From Treponema sp. (GTDB lineage Bacteria > Spirochaetota > Spirochaetia > Treponematales > Breznakiellaceae), in assembly GCA_009782555.1 (NCBI GenBank), contig WRIV01000001.1:1-64000 (forward strand): a stretch of 64,000 bases of DNA. Reading direction: 5' to 3'. Numbering within the stretch: the first letter of the stretch is position 1; each line of letters begins with the position of its first letter. A program made the translations under genes and the position numbers. Shown here one piece after another: positions 1 to 7,852 of this stretch. The notes below the pieces were generated by a model. It was not told the origin of the DNA, made no database searches, and worked only from the letters and a program-made list of their open reading frames with translations.

Positions 1-167
1 AAACGATAGAACTATTTATCTGTCAATACAAAAATAATAATTATTTAATTCTTTTGTAATGTTTTTTTCTCATTACACTATATATTTGTTAACCTCCAAA
101 CTTTTATCTTGCGGGGAAAGAAAACACGCTTGTTATTTGCTATGCTGTGCCATAAATGACCGTGTGC

Positions 168-205
168 CCCGCCGGGAAATACGACCCCCCGGCGGGAGTG
201 TTTTT
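168..205 (+). terminator. GC-rich hairpin followed by a T run
   Basis: A 9-bp perfect stem (168-176 with 188-196, CCCGCCGGG/CCCGGCGGG) has an 11-base loop and is followed by a short T run at 201-205 on the plus strand. It sits just past the 3' end of the citramalate synthase gene, which is on the minus strand. The T run suits termination of plus-strand transcription entering from the left, and the same stem may also stop the minus-strand gene. I see no gene in 1-167, which is AT-rich. Confidence 0.5.
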
Positions 206-213
206 GGGAATGT

Positions 214-1794
214 TTAACCGGTAATCAACTTGTATTCGATGGAATCTACTAGGGCTGTCCGGCTGGCATCGATAATATCGTCCGATACTCCGACGGTGGT
301 CCAGGTATGGTGGCCGCCGGATGATTCAATTAGAACCCTAACCTTGGCGGCGGTAGCGGCCCCTCCGTCGATAACCCGGACTTTGTAATCGGTAAGACGA
401 ATCTGTTCCAGGCTGGGGTAAAAACGCTGTAGGGCCCGCCGAAGGGCAACGTCCAGGGCGTGAACGGGACCGTTCCCTTCAGCGGCGGCTATTTCGTCCT
501 GGCCGTCCACCAAAACCTTAACCCATGCATGGGAACAGGCAATGGACTGACCCGTAGGGTGTTCGCTCATCACCCGGTAGGCCAGAATGGTAAAAAGAGC
601 CTTATGCAGGCCCAGTTCCCGGCGCAGCAACAATTCAAAACTGGCATCGGCCCCTTCAAAGGCCCAGCCCGCCGCTTCCATGGCCTTTAGTTTTTTTGCC
701 ACCGCCCTTATTGCCGGGTGATCCCGGGTAATAGCAGAATCGATCTTCCTGGCCCGATCGGCAATGGCTGAACGACCCCCCACTTCGCTCATTAAAAGAT
801 TCCGTTCATTCCCTACCAGAACAGGATCAATATGCTCAAAGGATCGGCTTGCCTTTAGCACCCCATCGCTGTGCATTCCCCCTTTATGGGAAAAAGCCGA
901 ATATCCTACATAGGGCATGGAAGAAGGAAGGGGTACATTGGCAACCTCCGCCACCAGCCGGGTAAGCTCAGTAATACGCTCCAGTTTTTCCCCGGGCAGG
1001 CAGGAGTAACCTTGTTTTATCTGGAGGCTGGGAATCAATGCCGCCAAGCAGGTATTTCCGCAGCGTTCTCCAAACCCCGCCAGGGTTCCCTGTACATGAC
1101 TGCAGCCTGCCTCCACCGCGGCAATGGAAGCGGCAATGGCAAGCCCCGCGTCATCATGGGAATGAATACCCAGGAAGGGGACCGTTCTCTCTACGCCGCT
1201 TCCCAGGGCAGTTTTGACCGCCGATATTCCCGCAACAATTTCTTCCGGAAAAGAACCGCCGTTGGTGTCGCAGAGAACAATACGGTCCGCCCCGGCCTTA
1301 AAAGCCGTTTTCAGGGCAGCAAGGGCATAGGAAGGATTCGCCTTCCAGCCGTCAAAAAAATGCTCCGCATCAAAAAAAACCATCCGTCCCTCGGCCCTTA
1401 GGTACTCGATGGTTTCGGCGATCATGGCCAGGTTTTCTTCCACACTTACCCGGAGTACTTCTTTTACATGGAAATCCCAGCTTTTGCCAAAAATAGAAAC
1501 AGCTTCCGTTCCCGCTTCGAGGAGGCCCTTAATCTGGGGATCATCGGCGCTTTTTATTCCCGGTTTCCGGGTAGCCCCAAAGGCGCAAAGTTTTGCCTGC
1601 TCCAGCTTGAGCGATGCCGCCAGGGAAAAAAATTCCGTATCCTTGGGATTACTCCCCGGATTTCCCGCCTCTATCCAGGGAATACCAAGCTCATCCAGGG
1701 CCCGGACCACCGAAAGTCTGTCCTGTACCGAAAAGGAGATCCCCTCCCCCTGAATACCGTCCCGTAGTGTTGTGTCTAGGATTTCGATGTTCAT
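214..1794 (-). CDS. cimA: (R)-citramalate synthase
   Basis: A 526-residue member of the isopropylmalate/homocitrate/citramalate synthase family. It condenses acetyl-CoA with pyruvate to citramalate, the first step of the threonine-independent route to isoleucine. The N-terminal TIM barrel opens with the DTTLRDG motif that binds the divalent metal, and the metal-binding IHSHDD motif follows near residue 220. The C-terminal part fits the LeuA-type allosteric domain. The arrangement matches the long CimA type (about 525 residues) rather than homocitrate synthase. An upstream ATG at 1818 is in frame, but AGGGAG lies about 8 bases before the ATG at 1794, so 1794 is preferred. A separate leuA is present at 51.4-53.0 kb, which supports a citramalate role for this copy. 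The exact substrate is inferred from family type. Confidence 0.85.
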   Translation of the reverse strand: MNIEILDTTLRDGIQGEGISFSVQDRLSVVRALDELGIPWIEAGNPGSNPKDTEFFSLAASLKLEQAKLCAFGATRKPGIKSADDPQIKGLLEAGTEAVSIFGKSWDFHVKEVLRVSVEENLAMIAETIEYLRAEGRMVFFDAEHFFDGWKANPSYALAALKTAFKAGADRIVLCDTNGGSFPEEIVAGISAVKTALGSGVERTVPFLGIHSHDDAGLAIAASIAAVEAGCSHVQGTLAGFGERCGNTCLAALIPSLQIKQGYSCLPGEKLERITELTRLVAEVANVPLPSSMPYVGYSAFSHKGGMHSDGVLKASRSFEHIDPVLVGNERNLLMSEVGGRSAIADRARKIDSAITRDHPAIRAVAKKLKAMEAAGWAFEGADASFELLLRRELGLHKALFTILAYRVMSEHPTGQSIACSHAWVKVLVDGQDEIAAAEGNGPVHALDVALRRALQRFYPSLEQIRLTDYKVRVIDGGAATAAKVRVLIESSGGHHTWTTVGVSDDIIDASRTALVDSIEYKLITG

Positions 1795-1923
1795 GGCTGG
1801 GCTCCCTGCATGATTCATATCTGAGCCTTTTCCAAAACTTCAGTTATAGTATATATTATAGTAATCATACATGTATATTATAATAAATATGATAGGATAA
1901 GAAACTGTTCGGAGGCATTATAC

Positions 1924-3537
1924 TTGCAAAAAAAAAGATATAGGGTAAGAATTATCATTCCGGCAGTCATAGTTTTAACTGCTTTAGTTGTTATCCTGAA
2001 TATTTTTCTGTCTCTAAAATTTTCAGCCTTAAACAATGCCCTGATTGACGAAAAACTTGCCGCCAACATAAACAGCTTAAAGCTCTACCTTGATAACAGT
2101 AAGGCCAATTCCAGGATGGCAGCTGTTTCAATGGCCCTTAATCCTAACGCTATCAAAGCTATAAGGGATCGTAACACAAATGAGTTATTGAATCTTTTTA
2201 CTCCTACGCATGATTTATATAGAGTAAACTTCTATACAATATGCGATAACGAAGGAATAGTACTGGTAAGAACCCATGAACCAGAGCATTTTGGCGATTC
2301 GGTTTTGAATCAGCAAAACATAAAAAATGCACTGACCGGAAAAACAACGACTTATTTTGAAACCGGAACCGCCGTAAAGGTTTCGGTTCGTACCGGTTCT
2401 CCCGTATATGATACGGATGGTACATTGATCGGCGTTATTTCCGCGGGTATTAGATTTGATTCAGACAGCACGGTAAAAGAACTAAAAAGGCTTTTTAATT
2501 CCGAAGTTACCGTTTTTTCAGGCAATACAAGAATTGCTACAACAATTACAAAAAATGGACAGAGTATCGCAGGCTCAACACTGGACCCAAAAATAGCGGA
2601 AATTGTTATTGAAAATAAACAGGGATATTTCGGCGATGCGGAAATTCTTGATGAAAAATATAAAACCTTTTATATGCCGCTGATAAATGCCCATGGCGAG
2701 GCTTTTGCCACATTTTTTCTCGGCATTCCGAAAGCAGAAATAATAGCGGTGTCAAATAAATCAATCCGGGACGGAATTATACTCAGCTTATGCGGACTTG
2801 CCGTATCTGCTGCGCTGCTATTTCTTATTGTTTCATCGATCAATGAACCGGCTGCCAAATCGTTAGGTGGTATGGACCATATCGCAGACGGTAATCTGCG
2901 TAAACTTCTTACAGCCATAAATATCATGGCTGTCGAACACGAGAAAGACAGATCAGATCACAGCCTTAACATTGAAGAATTCGAGGGCGATTATAAAACC
3001 CTTGCCCAGGGTGTTTTAAAAATTGCCTCCACTGGAATGACAGACCAGGTAACAGGGATACCAAACAGACGCCACTTTAATAACCGGATGAATTGGGAAT
3101 GGAAACGGGCCATGAGAGATAATGTTCCCATTAGTATATTAATTATTGATATTGACAATTTCAAAACCTATAATGATTCATTTGGGCATCAACAGGGCGA
3201 TTTGGTTTTGCAAATGGTGGCAAAGACTGTTGCTCAGTCGATCAAACGATCAACTGATTTTGTCGCCCGCTGGGGCGGTGATGAATTTATTGTCCTATTG
3301 CCGGTTACATGCTCAACTGGGGCGGGTATCGTTTCCGAAAGGATTCGTACGGAAATCGAGAAAGTGCTGCTTCCATTTGTAAAAGATTTGAGTGTAACCG
3401 CCAGCATTGGCGTACATACACAAATTCCCACCTTTGATAAAACGGCCGAAGATTTCATTTCTATAGCAGACCGTGCACTTTACCTGGCAAAAGAATCAGG
3501 CCGGAACAGGGTTGTTTTTGCCGAAACCGCCCAATAA
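1924..3537 (+). CDS. membrane diguanylate cyclase with periplasmic Cache-like sensor
   Basis: A 537-residue protein with an N-terminal membrane segment (about residues 8-30), an extracytoplasmic sensor region of about 240 residues resembling single Cache domains of chemoreceptors, a second membrane segment (about 278-303) and a C-terminal GGDEF domain. The GGDEF signature is at 451-455. An RxxD inhibitory site (RSTD) lies five residues before it, so the enzyme should make cyclic-di-GMP under product inhibition. The start is TTG at 1924, chosen because GGAGG at 1911-1915 is 8 bases upstream and there is no ATG nearby. The next gene, 45 bp downstream on the same strand, is a second diguanylate cyclase with a different sensor, so the two probably read two ligands into one signalling pool. 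The ligand is unknown. Confidence 0.88.
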   Translation: MQKKRYRVRIIIPAVIVLTALVVILNIFLSLKFSALNNALIDEKLAANINSLKLYLDNSKANSRMAAVSMALNPNAIKAIRDRNTNELLNLFTPTHDLYRVNFYTICDNEGIVLVRTHEPEHFGDSVLNQQNIKNALTGKTTTYFETGTAVKVSVRTGSPVYDTDGTLIGVISAGIRFDSDSTVKELKRLFNSEVTVFSGNTRIATTITKNGQSIAGSTLDPKIAEIVIENKQGYFGDAEILDEKYKTFYMPLINAHGEAFATFFLGIPKAEIIAVSNKSIRDGIILSLCGLAVSAALLFLIVSSINEPAAKSLGGMDHIADGNLRKLLTAINIMAVEHEKDRSDHSLNIEEFEGDYKTLAQGVLKIASTGMTDQVTGIPNRRHFNNRMNWEWKRAMRDNVPISILIIDIDNFKTYNDSFGHQQGDLVLQMVAKTVAQSIKRSTDFVARWGGDEFIVLLPVTCSTGAGIVSERIRTEIEKVLLPFVKDLSVTASIGVHTQIPTFDKTAEDFISIADRALYLAKESGRNRVVFAETAQ

Positions 3538-3582
3538 AGGAATTTACCGTCCATAGGTTTTTGTGTACAATTATTAATTGAA

Positions 3583-5082
3583 ATGAAAAAACAAAAAATC
3601 AGGGGCCAGAAAAAATACAAATATGGTGTTTTTTCTGTCGTTCTATTTTTGAGCATTTTTGCCGTAGGAAGTTTGGCTTTTATTTTTTCCATGCGGGAAA
3701 TTCAGCATGCCAACGCAGGCCGGGATCTTTCCCAGACGGTATGGCGTGAAAAGCTCAGGCTGGAAGCGTCCGTAAACGGCGAAATTGCCCTGGTCCTGAA
3801 AATGGCGGATTCTCCCCTGATACAACGGTATTTTATTGATCCCGACAATCCTGATCTGGAAAAAACCGCCTTTGATGAATTCGCCGGATACCGCCGGGCT
3901 TTCGCTTCCCAATCGGCTTTTTGGATAAACGTTATTGATAAAAAATTCTATTACAATGATTCTTTTGTCTATATAGTCGATCCGAACGATCCCTTCGATT
4001 ACTGGTATAACATGACCATCAACGAGACGAAAGAGTTTAACTTTAATATCAATTACAACCCCCATCTTAATCTGACAGACCTCTGGATAAGCGCTCCTGT
4101 CTTCAATTCAAACCACAGGGTACCCATCGGTATTTTGGGAACAGGAATTGGTTTATCAGAATTTATTGATACCATTTACCGTAACTATTTCAATAAGGCA
4201 CCCATGTTTTTTTTTAACAAGGCAGGAGAAATAACCGGAGCAAGGGACAAGAGCCTCGTAGCCAATAAAATAAATTTAGCAAACGAACTCGGTAAACCCG
4301 GCGCTTTAATTTTTTCAATGCTGGAAAGTCTGGAAGACGAAGAGATTCAATATTTCAGTATTCCCGGCGGGGTAGCCGCCCTGGGCGCAATTCACAACTT
4401 TGACTGGTATGTATGCGCTATCCTTCCTATTGGTTTAAAAGAAATATTAAAAACTCCCATGACCATACTTTTTGCGGCAATGATGTTCGTTGTAGCAGGT
4501 ATCATCATCATCTTCAACTTAATACAAATTAATTACGATCTAAACCAGGAACGGAACAGCTATAGGGATAAATCCATTGTTGATGCCCTTACGGGAATTT
4601 ATAACAGGCGTTTTCTTGATGAAAACCTGGAACACATTATCAAATCCTTGTCCCGATCGGAAGGAAAGCTTAGCCTCTTGATGCTGGATGTCGATTATTT
4701 TAAAAAATACAACGACACATACGGGCATACCATGGGTGATATCTGCCTTAAAACACTGGCGAATACCATTGTTCAAAGCATTACAAGGGCAGATGATTTT
4801 GTTGCCCGGTACGGTGGAGAAGAATTTGTTATCGTTCTGCCGAATGTTGACGAATGCGGATCAACCATGATTGCAGAGAGGGTGCTTAAAAATGTACGCG
4901 AACAAAACATTCCGCATAAAAGCAGCGATGCAGCGGGTTTTGTTACCGTTTCAATCGGCGGTGTAACCAGCATTGTGGATCATTCCCATACCGCTCATGA
5001 TTACATAAGGAAAGCCGATCAAGCGCTTTATACGTCCAAACAAAACGGGCGCAATAGATATACAGCAACGGACAGTGTTTAA
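3583..5082 (+). CDS. membrane diguanylate cyclase, second of a tandem pair
   Basis: A 499-residue protein with membrane segments at about residues 14-35 and 295-318 flanking an extracytoplasmic region that looks like a double Cache (dCACHE) sensor. It ends in a GGDEF-family domain with the active variant GGEEF at 411-415 and an RxxD inhibitory site (RADD) five residues before. It is predicted to convert two GTP to cyclic-di-GMP in response to an extracytoplasmic ligand. It follows the other diguanylate cyclase closely on the same strand, so co-transcription is likely. No clear ribosome binding site precedes the ATG. The long perfect hairpin at 5088-5137 starts just after the stop and separates it from a convergent gene. 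Confidence 0.88.
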   Translation: MKKQKIRGQKKYKYGVFSVVLFLSIFAVGSLAFIFSMREIQHANAGRDLSQTVWREKLRLEASVNGEIALVLKMADSPLIQRYFIDPDNPDLEKTAFDEFAGYRRAFASQSAFWINVIDKKFYYNDSFVYIVDPNDPFDYWYNMTINETKEFNFNINYNPHLNLTDLWISAPVFNSNHRVPIGILGTGIGLSEFIDTIYRNYFNKAPMFFFNKAGEITGARDKSLVANKINLANELGKPGALIFSMLESLEDEEIQYFSIPGGVAALGAIHNFDWYVCAILPIGLKEILKTPMTILFAAMMFVVAGIIIIFNLIQINYDLNQERNSYRDKSIVDALTGIYNRRFLDENLEHIIKSLSRSEGKLSLLMLDVDYFKKYNDTYGHTMGDICLKTLANTIVQSITRADDFVARYGGEEFVIVLPNVDECGSTMIAERVLKNVREQNIPHKSSDAAGFVTVSIGGVTSIVDHSHTAHDYIRKADQALYTSKQNGRNRYTATDSV

Positions 5083-5087
5083 TGGAA

Positions 5088-5137
5088 AGCATCATTACAT
5101 AACATTTGTTGACTGTCAAATGTTATGTAATGATGCT
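5088..5137. terminator. 21-bp perfect inverted repeat between convergent genes
   Basis: Arms at 5088-5108 and 5117-5137 are perfect 21-base inverse complements around an 8-base loop. They lie between the stop of the second diguanylate cyclase and the stop of the convergent NlpC/P60 gene. The position suits a bidirectional terminator. The stem is AT-rich and no T run follows on either strand, so factor-independent termination is not certain. Confidence 0.6.
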
Positions 5138-5138
5138 G

Positions 5139-5675
5139 TTAAAAGTAGCTTCGGGCACCCATAAAACGGGTTTTATAATAACTTTCGTTCATATTGGAGA
5201 TGATCACCCCTGTCTTTGACCCCTGAGAAGCGGCATGAATAAAGATTACCCCCTGGGGGCCGTTTTCCAGGACAATCCCCGCATGGCTTGCTCCGGCACG
5301 AACCGTAGTAAATACCAGTACATCTCCGGGACGGACCTGCGCCAGCGCAAGTTTTTTTCCGCTGTTCCAGATTCCCACACTAGACCGGGATACTTCCATT
5401 CCGGCGGCTTCACGGTACACGTAAAAAATAAAGCCGGAGCAGTCAAAACCTTCTGAGGTAATGCCGGCAGGTTTGTAGGGAACCCCCAAAAATTCCTGGG
5501 CTGTTTCGGTGATACGTCTGCGCAGAATGGTTTCTATATCCAGTTCAGGGGCATTTTCTTCCACTGCGGCCGTTTCAGGGGATAGATTTACCGCAGCAAC
5601 TATCACAGGCGTTTCTGATTCCTGTGTCCAGAGCAGAGGAAGGACGAACAGATACAAAAACCAAACTTTTTTCAT
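5139..5675 (-). CDS. NlpC/P60 family cell-wall endopeptidase
   Basis: A 178-residue exported protein. It has an N-terminal signal-like hydrophobic stretch (about residues 3-16), a short acidic linker and a C-terminal NlpC/P60 domain. The expected catalytic triad is visible: the Cys in FDCSGF, the His in SHAGI and a following His in IHAAS. The family cleaves peptide cross-links or stem peptides in peptidoglycan, commonly between D-Glu and a diamino acid. A longer frame begins at 5723, but starting at 5675 gives an MKK start directly ahead of the hydrophobic segment, as expected for an exported protein. It is divergent from the META-domain gene at 5780. Confidence 0.85.
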   Translation of the reverse strand: MKKVWFLYLFVLPLLWTQESETPVIVAAVNLSPETAAVEENAPELDIETILRRRITETAQEFLGVPYKPAGITSEGFDCSGFIFYVYREAAGMEVSRSSVGIWNSGKKLALAQVRPGDVLVFTTVRAGASHAGIVLENGPQGVIFIHAASQGSKTGVIISNMNESYYKTRFMGARSYF

Positions 5676-5779
5676 AACTGCTATCTCATCGGCATCAGTA
5701 TATACCATGTTTAGCGGGACCACAAGGAAAGCTGGATTATTTCATAACAGCATAGTATTATTTAAGACAGGAGAAAATC

Positions 5780-6715
5780 ATGACATATAATAAAAACAAT
5801 TCAATTTTTAGCAAACAAAAAAAAATCTATTTCTTCGGTATTATACTGGTCTGTGGTTTACTACTGACAAGCGCTGAAGACTGCGAAAATCATCATTTGA
5901 TGGATCAGGAATTACGCTCCAGAGAACAGGCCGCCTGGGATGAAATGCAACGGCAGACAAGTTCTTCCCGTTCTTCACAGACAACTTCCAGTTCCCAGTC
6001 CGGCCAAACTAACCAGGCTCAGGGTGCAGCCGGCGGCACATCTTCTTCACAAGGTACGGTCAGCGGAACTTCCTCAGCCTCTCAACAAGGCACGGCGGGC
6101 GGAACCTCCTCAAATCCCCAAAGCAGCGCAACAGGTTCGCAATCGTCTTCCGGCTCTTCACAGACAACTTCCAGTTCCCAGTCCGGCCAAACTAACCAGG
6201 CTCAGGGTGCAGCCGGCGGCACATCTTCTTCACAAGGTACGGCCATTGCAAGTACTCCGGGAACCCAAGGTGCGGGCGGCACAGGAACGGCAGGAAATGT
6301 TCCTCAGACAGCATCATCAACCGGGGCCAATTATTTAACAACCATCTCCGGAAAAACCTGGAAGCTTACAGAAGTCCGCTTTCCCGACAGGACCGTTGTA
6401 CTTAACCGGAACGAATTGACCGGCAACATGAGCGATATATTTACCATGATCGTTGACAATGATCGAATCAGCGGAAAAGGGGCACCCAACCGTTATTTTT
6501 CTTCGTACCAGGCGGGATCCAACAATGCCCTGACCATTATGCCTGTAGCCAGTACTATGATGGCGTCCCTGATTTTTGATCCCCAGCGAATTCAGGAACA
6601 TGATTTTTTCCTGTATCTTAGCAAGGTAAAAAGCTGGAAAATTAACCAGAACAGACTCGAATTAACCAGTGTCGATGCCAACGGCAAAGCACTGGTTATG
6701 ATTTTCACTAATTGA
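5780..6715 (+). CDS. META-domain envelope protein with Ser/Gln/Gly-rich linker
   Basis: A 311-residue protein with an N-terminal hydrophobic export segment (about residues 15-32) and a Cys shortly after it (TSAEDC). This may be a loose spirochaetal lipobox. A low-complexity region of about 130 residues rich in Ser, Gln, Thr, Gly and Ala follows. The C-terminal 120 residues resemble the META/HslJ domain: a WKLTEV start, a glycine/asparagine turn and a T-MMAS-like segment. The linker DNA contains an 88-bp perfect direct repeat. AGGAG lies just before the ATG. META-domain lipoproteins are often linked to stress or antibiotic tolerance, but no function can be assigned from sequence. The two parS sites begin just downstream. 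Confidence 0.7.
   Translation: MTYNKNNSIFSKQKKIYFFGIILVCGLLLTSAEDCENHHLMDQELRSREQAAWDEMQRQTSSSRSSQTTSSSQSGQTNQAQGAAGGTSSSQGTVSGTSSASQQGTAGGTSSNPQSSATGSQSSSGSSQTTSSSQSGQTNQAQGAAGGTSSSQGTAIASTPGTQGAGGTGTAGNVPQTASSTGANYLTTISGKTWKLTEVRFPDRTVVLNRNELTGNMSDIFTMIVDNDRISGKGAPNRYFSSYQAGSNNALTIMPVASTMMASLIFDPQRIQEHDFFLYLSKVKSWKINQNRLELTSVDANGKALVMIFTN
5972..6242 (+). repeat. 88-bp perfect direct repeat inside the META-protein linker
   Basis: Copies at 5972-6059 and 6155-6242 are identical over 88 bases and start 183 bases apart. 183 is a multiple of three, so gain or loss of a unit keeps the frame. Each copy encodes the same Ser/Gln/Gly-rich segment. Recombination between copies would change linker length by 61 residues. 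Confidence 0.95.
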
Positions 6716-6754
6716 TTATTTGCGAGGGTCTATGCTCCACTGGGAGGCTCATTC

Positions 6755-6796
6755 TATGGAATTTTGATGTTTCACGTGAAACATCAAAATTCCATA
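6755..6796. promoter_or_regulatory. parS: parS site embedded in a 42-bp perfect palindrome
   Basis: The core at 6768-6783 reads TGTTTCACGTGAAACA, identical to the consensus ParB (Spo0J) binding site. The palindrome extends perfectly to 6755-6796. Its right half carries the last codons (Met-Glu-Phe-stop) of the minus-strand gene at 6784-7188, and the left half is their mirror copy. It lies between two convergent genes about 6-7 kb from dnaA, as expected for origin-proximal parS. No parA or parB is in the window. Confidence 0.93.
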
Positions 6797-7188
6797 ACCA
6801 ATCGCCGCTTAACGCCCTCGGTTCTGTTATCGCACAGGTCCACTCTCTGCACATTATCATCATTTTTCGGCAAATAGGCAAATAAGTTACTGCCCGAAGT
6901 ACCGGCGGCTTCCACGATGGTCACTGCCCGGAACACCACATTGTTACGACCGATGTCATCGAATTTTTCAAGCTTGATACGCTCCGGGTTACCGCCGTCT
7001 TTCCGGTACAGAATAATTTCCCAGGTCATGGCTTCGTAGTCAACGATCACTTCTGCCCTGGAATACTGATTAGCAAGCTGCCTTCTGCTTATCTGATAAG
7101 ACGTAATCTTAAAGGGAATGGTTTCAGACTGGGCAAATGCCGCCAATCCGCAAATTCCAAAAATAACCAAAAAAACCAGTTTCTTCAT
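6784..7188 (-). CDS. small exported protein of unknown function
   Basis: A 134-residue protein that I do not recognise. It starts with a clear signal peptide (MKKLVF, a hydrophobic core and AFAQ before a likely cleavage site near residue 20), so it is probably periplasmic. The mature part is about 110 residues, charged, with predicted beta character. The frame opens earlier at 7200, but GGGAGG overlaps that first ATG and serves as the ribosome binding site for the ATG at 7188. The gene lies between two parS sites, and its last three codons and stop form one arm of the first parS palindrome. There is no evidence that it takes part in segregation. Confidence 0.7.
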   Translation of the reverse strand: MKKLVFLVIFGICGLAAFAQSETIPFKITSYQISRRQLANQYSRAEVIVDYEAMTWEIILYRKDGGNPERIKLEKFDDIGRNNVVFRAVTIVEAAGTSGSNLFAYLPKNDDNVQRVDLCDNRTEGVKRRLVMEF

Positions 7189-7269
7189 ACATCCTCCCAT
7201 TAAAAATTTCGATTACAAGCCTTTTCCAAAATTAACAGAGTTTTGAAAAAAGCTCAAATTATTATCGGA

Positions 7270-7285
7270 TGTTTCACGTGAAACA
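7270..7285. promoter_or_regulatory. parS: second perfect parS site
   Basis: TGTTTCACGTGAAACA, identical to the consensus and to the core at 6768-6783, 502 bases away. Unlike the first site its flanks are not palindromic. It sits one base past the stop of arfB and upstream of the small exported protein. Confidence 0.93.
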
Positions 7286-7286
7286 T

Positions 7287-7751
7287 TTAATCGTCCATCC
7301 CGGCTGAAAGACGCCGAGCCGCCTTTTTTTCTCCATGCAGATGCTTTGTCCTAAGCCGGTTTTCCCGGGCCGCGGCGGAAGGCCCGAAGGATCTGCGTTT
7401 TTTAAGCAGCCGGGCGGAAACGGTTATCAGGGCCTCTGCTCTGGCGTAAGCCCTTTCCAGATTAATCCGCTGGGATCGTTCTTCACTGGAACTAAGCACC
7501 AATTCTTCGGCTTCCGGAAATCCGTTCCTATCCTGCGAAACCGCCATTTTGCTCCGGCTCAGCCTGGACCCCAATACTTCCCGAAGCCGGCATTGCTCCG
7601 CCCTGGAAAGACCCTGCAAATCAGAAAGTCTTAAGCGAAGGGTAACCTTGGTATTCAGCTTATTCACGTTCTGACCGCCGGGACCACCCGACCGGGAAAA
7701 ATGTATCTCCGCAGAACTGCGGATTGACTGGCGTACCAACAGGATATCCAT
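7287..7751 (-). CDS. arfB: ArfB-type ribosome-rescue peptidyl-tRNA hydrolase
   Basis: A 154-residue protein of the small class-I release-factor-like family. It carries the GGQ motif in the context GGPGGQNVNK, which hydrolyses peptidyl-tRNA on ribosomes stalled without a stop codon. It has no codon-recognition domain. The C-terminal tail is rich in Lys and Arg (KKRRSF... through KKAARR), as in ArfB/YaeJ, where this tail enters the empty mRNA channel. Length fits the family (about 140 residues). The frame can be read back to a TTG at 7790, but the ATG at 7751 is the natural start, giving MDILL. A TTGACG-N17-TAGGCT promoter candidate lies immediately upstream. The gene is divergent from thyX. 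Confidence 0.85.
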   Translation of the reverse strand: MDILLVRQSIRSSAEIHFSRSGGPGGQNVNKLNTKVTLRLRLSDLQGLSRAEQCRLREVLGSRLSRSKMAVSQDRNGFPEAEELVLSSSEERSQRINLERAYARAEALITVSARLLKKRRSFGPSAAARENRLRTKHLHGEKKAARRLSAGMDD

Positions 7752-7817
7752 GCTTTTTAACAGCCTAACAAACAGGAAAACCTCCGTCAAGGGGATATAT
7801 ACTATACAAATGTTATG

Positions 7818-7846
7818 TTTTTTACTTCCCAGACTTTTGCTATACT
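7818..7846 (+). promoter_or_regulatory. thyX promoter candidate, leaderless type
   Basis: An extended -10 element (TGC then TATACT at 7841-7846) ends six bases before the thyX ATG at 7853. A T-rich -35 position lies near 7818-7823. Transcription from this element would start at or next to the ATG. No Shine-Dalgarno sequence is present. Confidence 0.5.
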
Positions 7847-7852
7847 TTTTTC

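Noticed and set aside
871-1401. Long plus-strand open frame opposite cimA
   Set aside because: It is the reverse-frame shadow of a clear synthase gene, with no family features or ribosome binding site.
5780-6715. CRISPR-like array in the repeat-containing linker
   Set aside because: There are only two long copies inside an open reading frame, with no short regular repeats and no cas genes.
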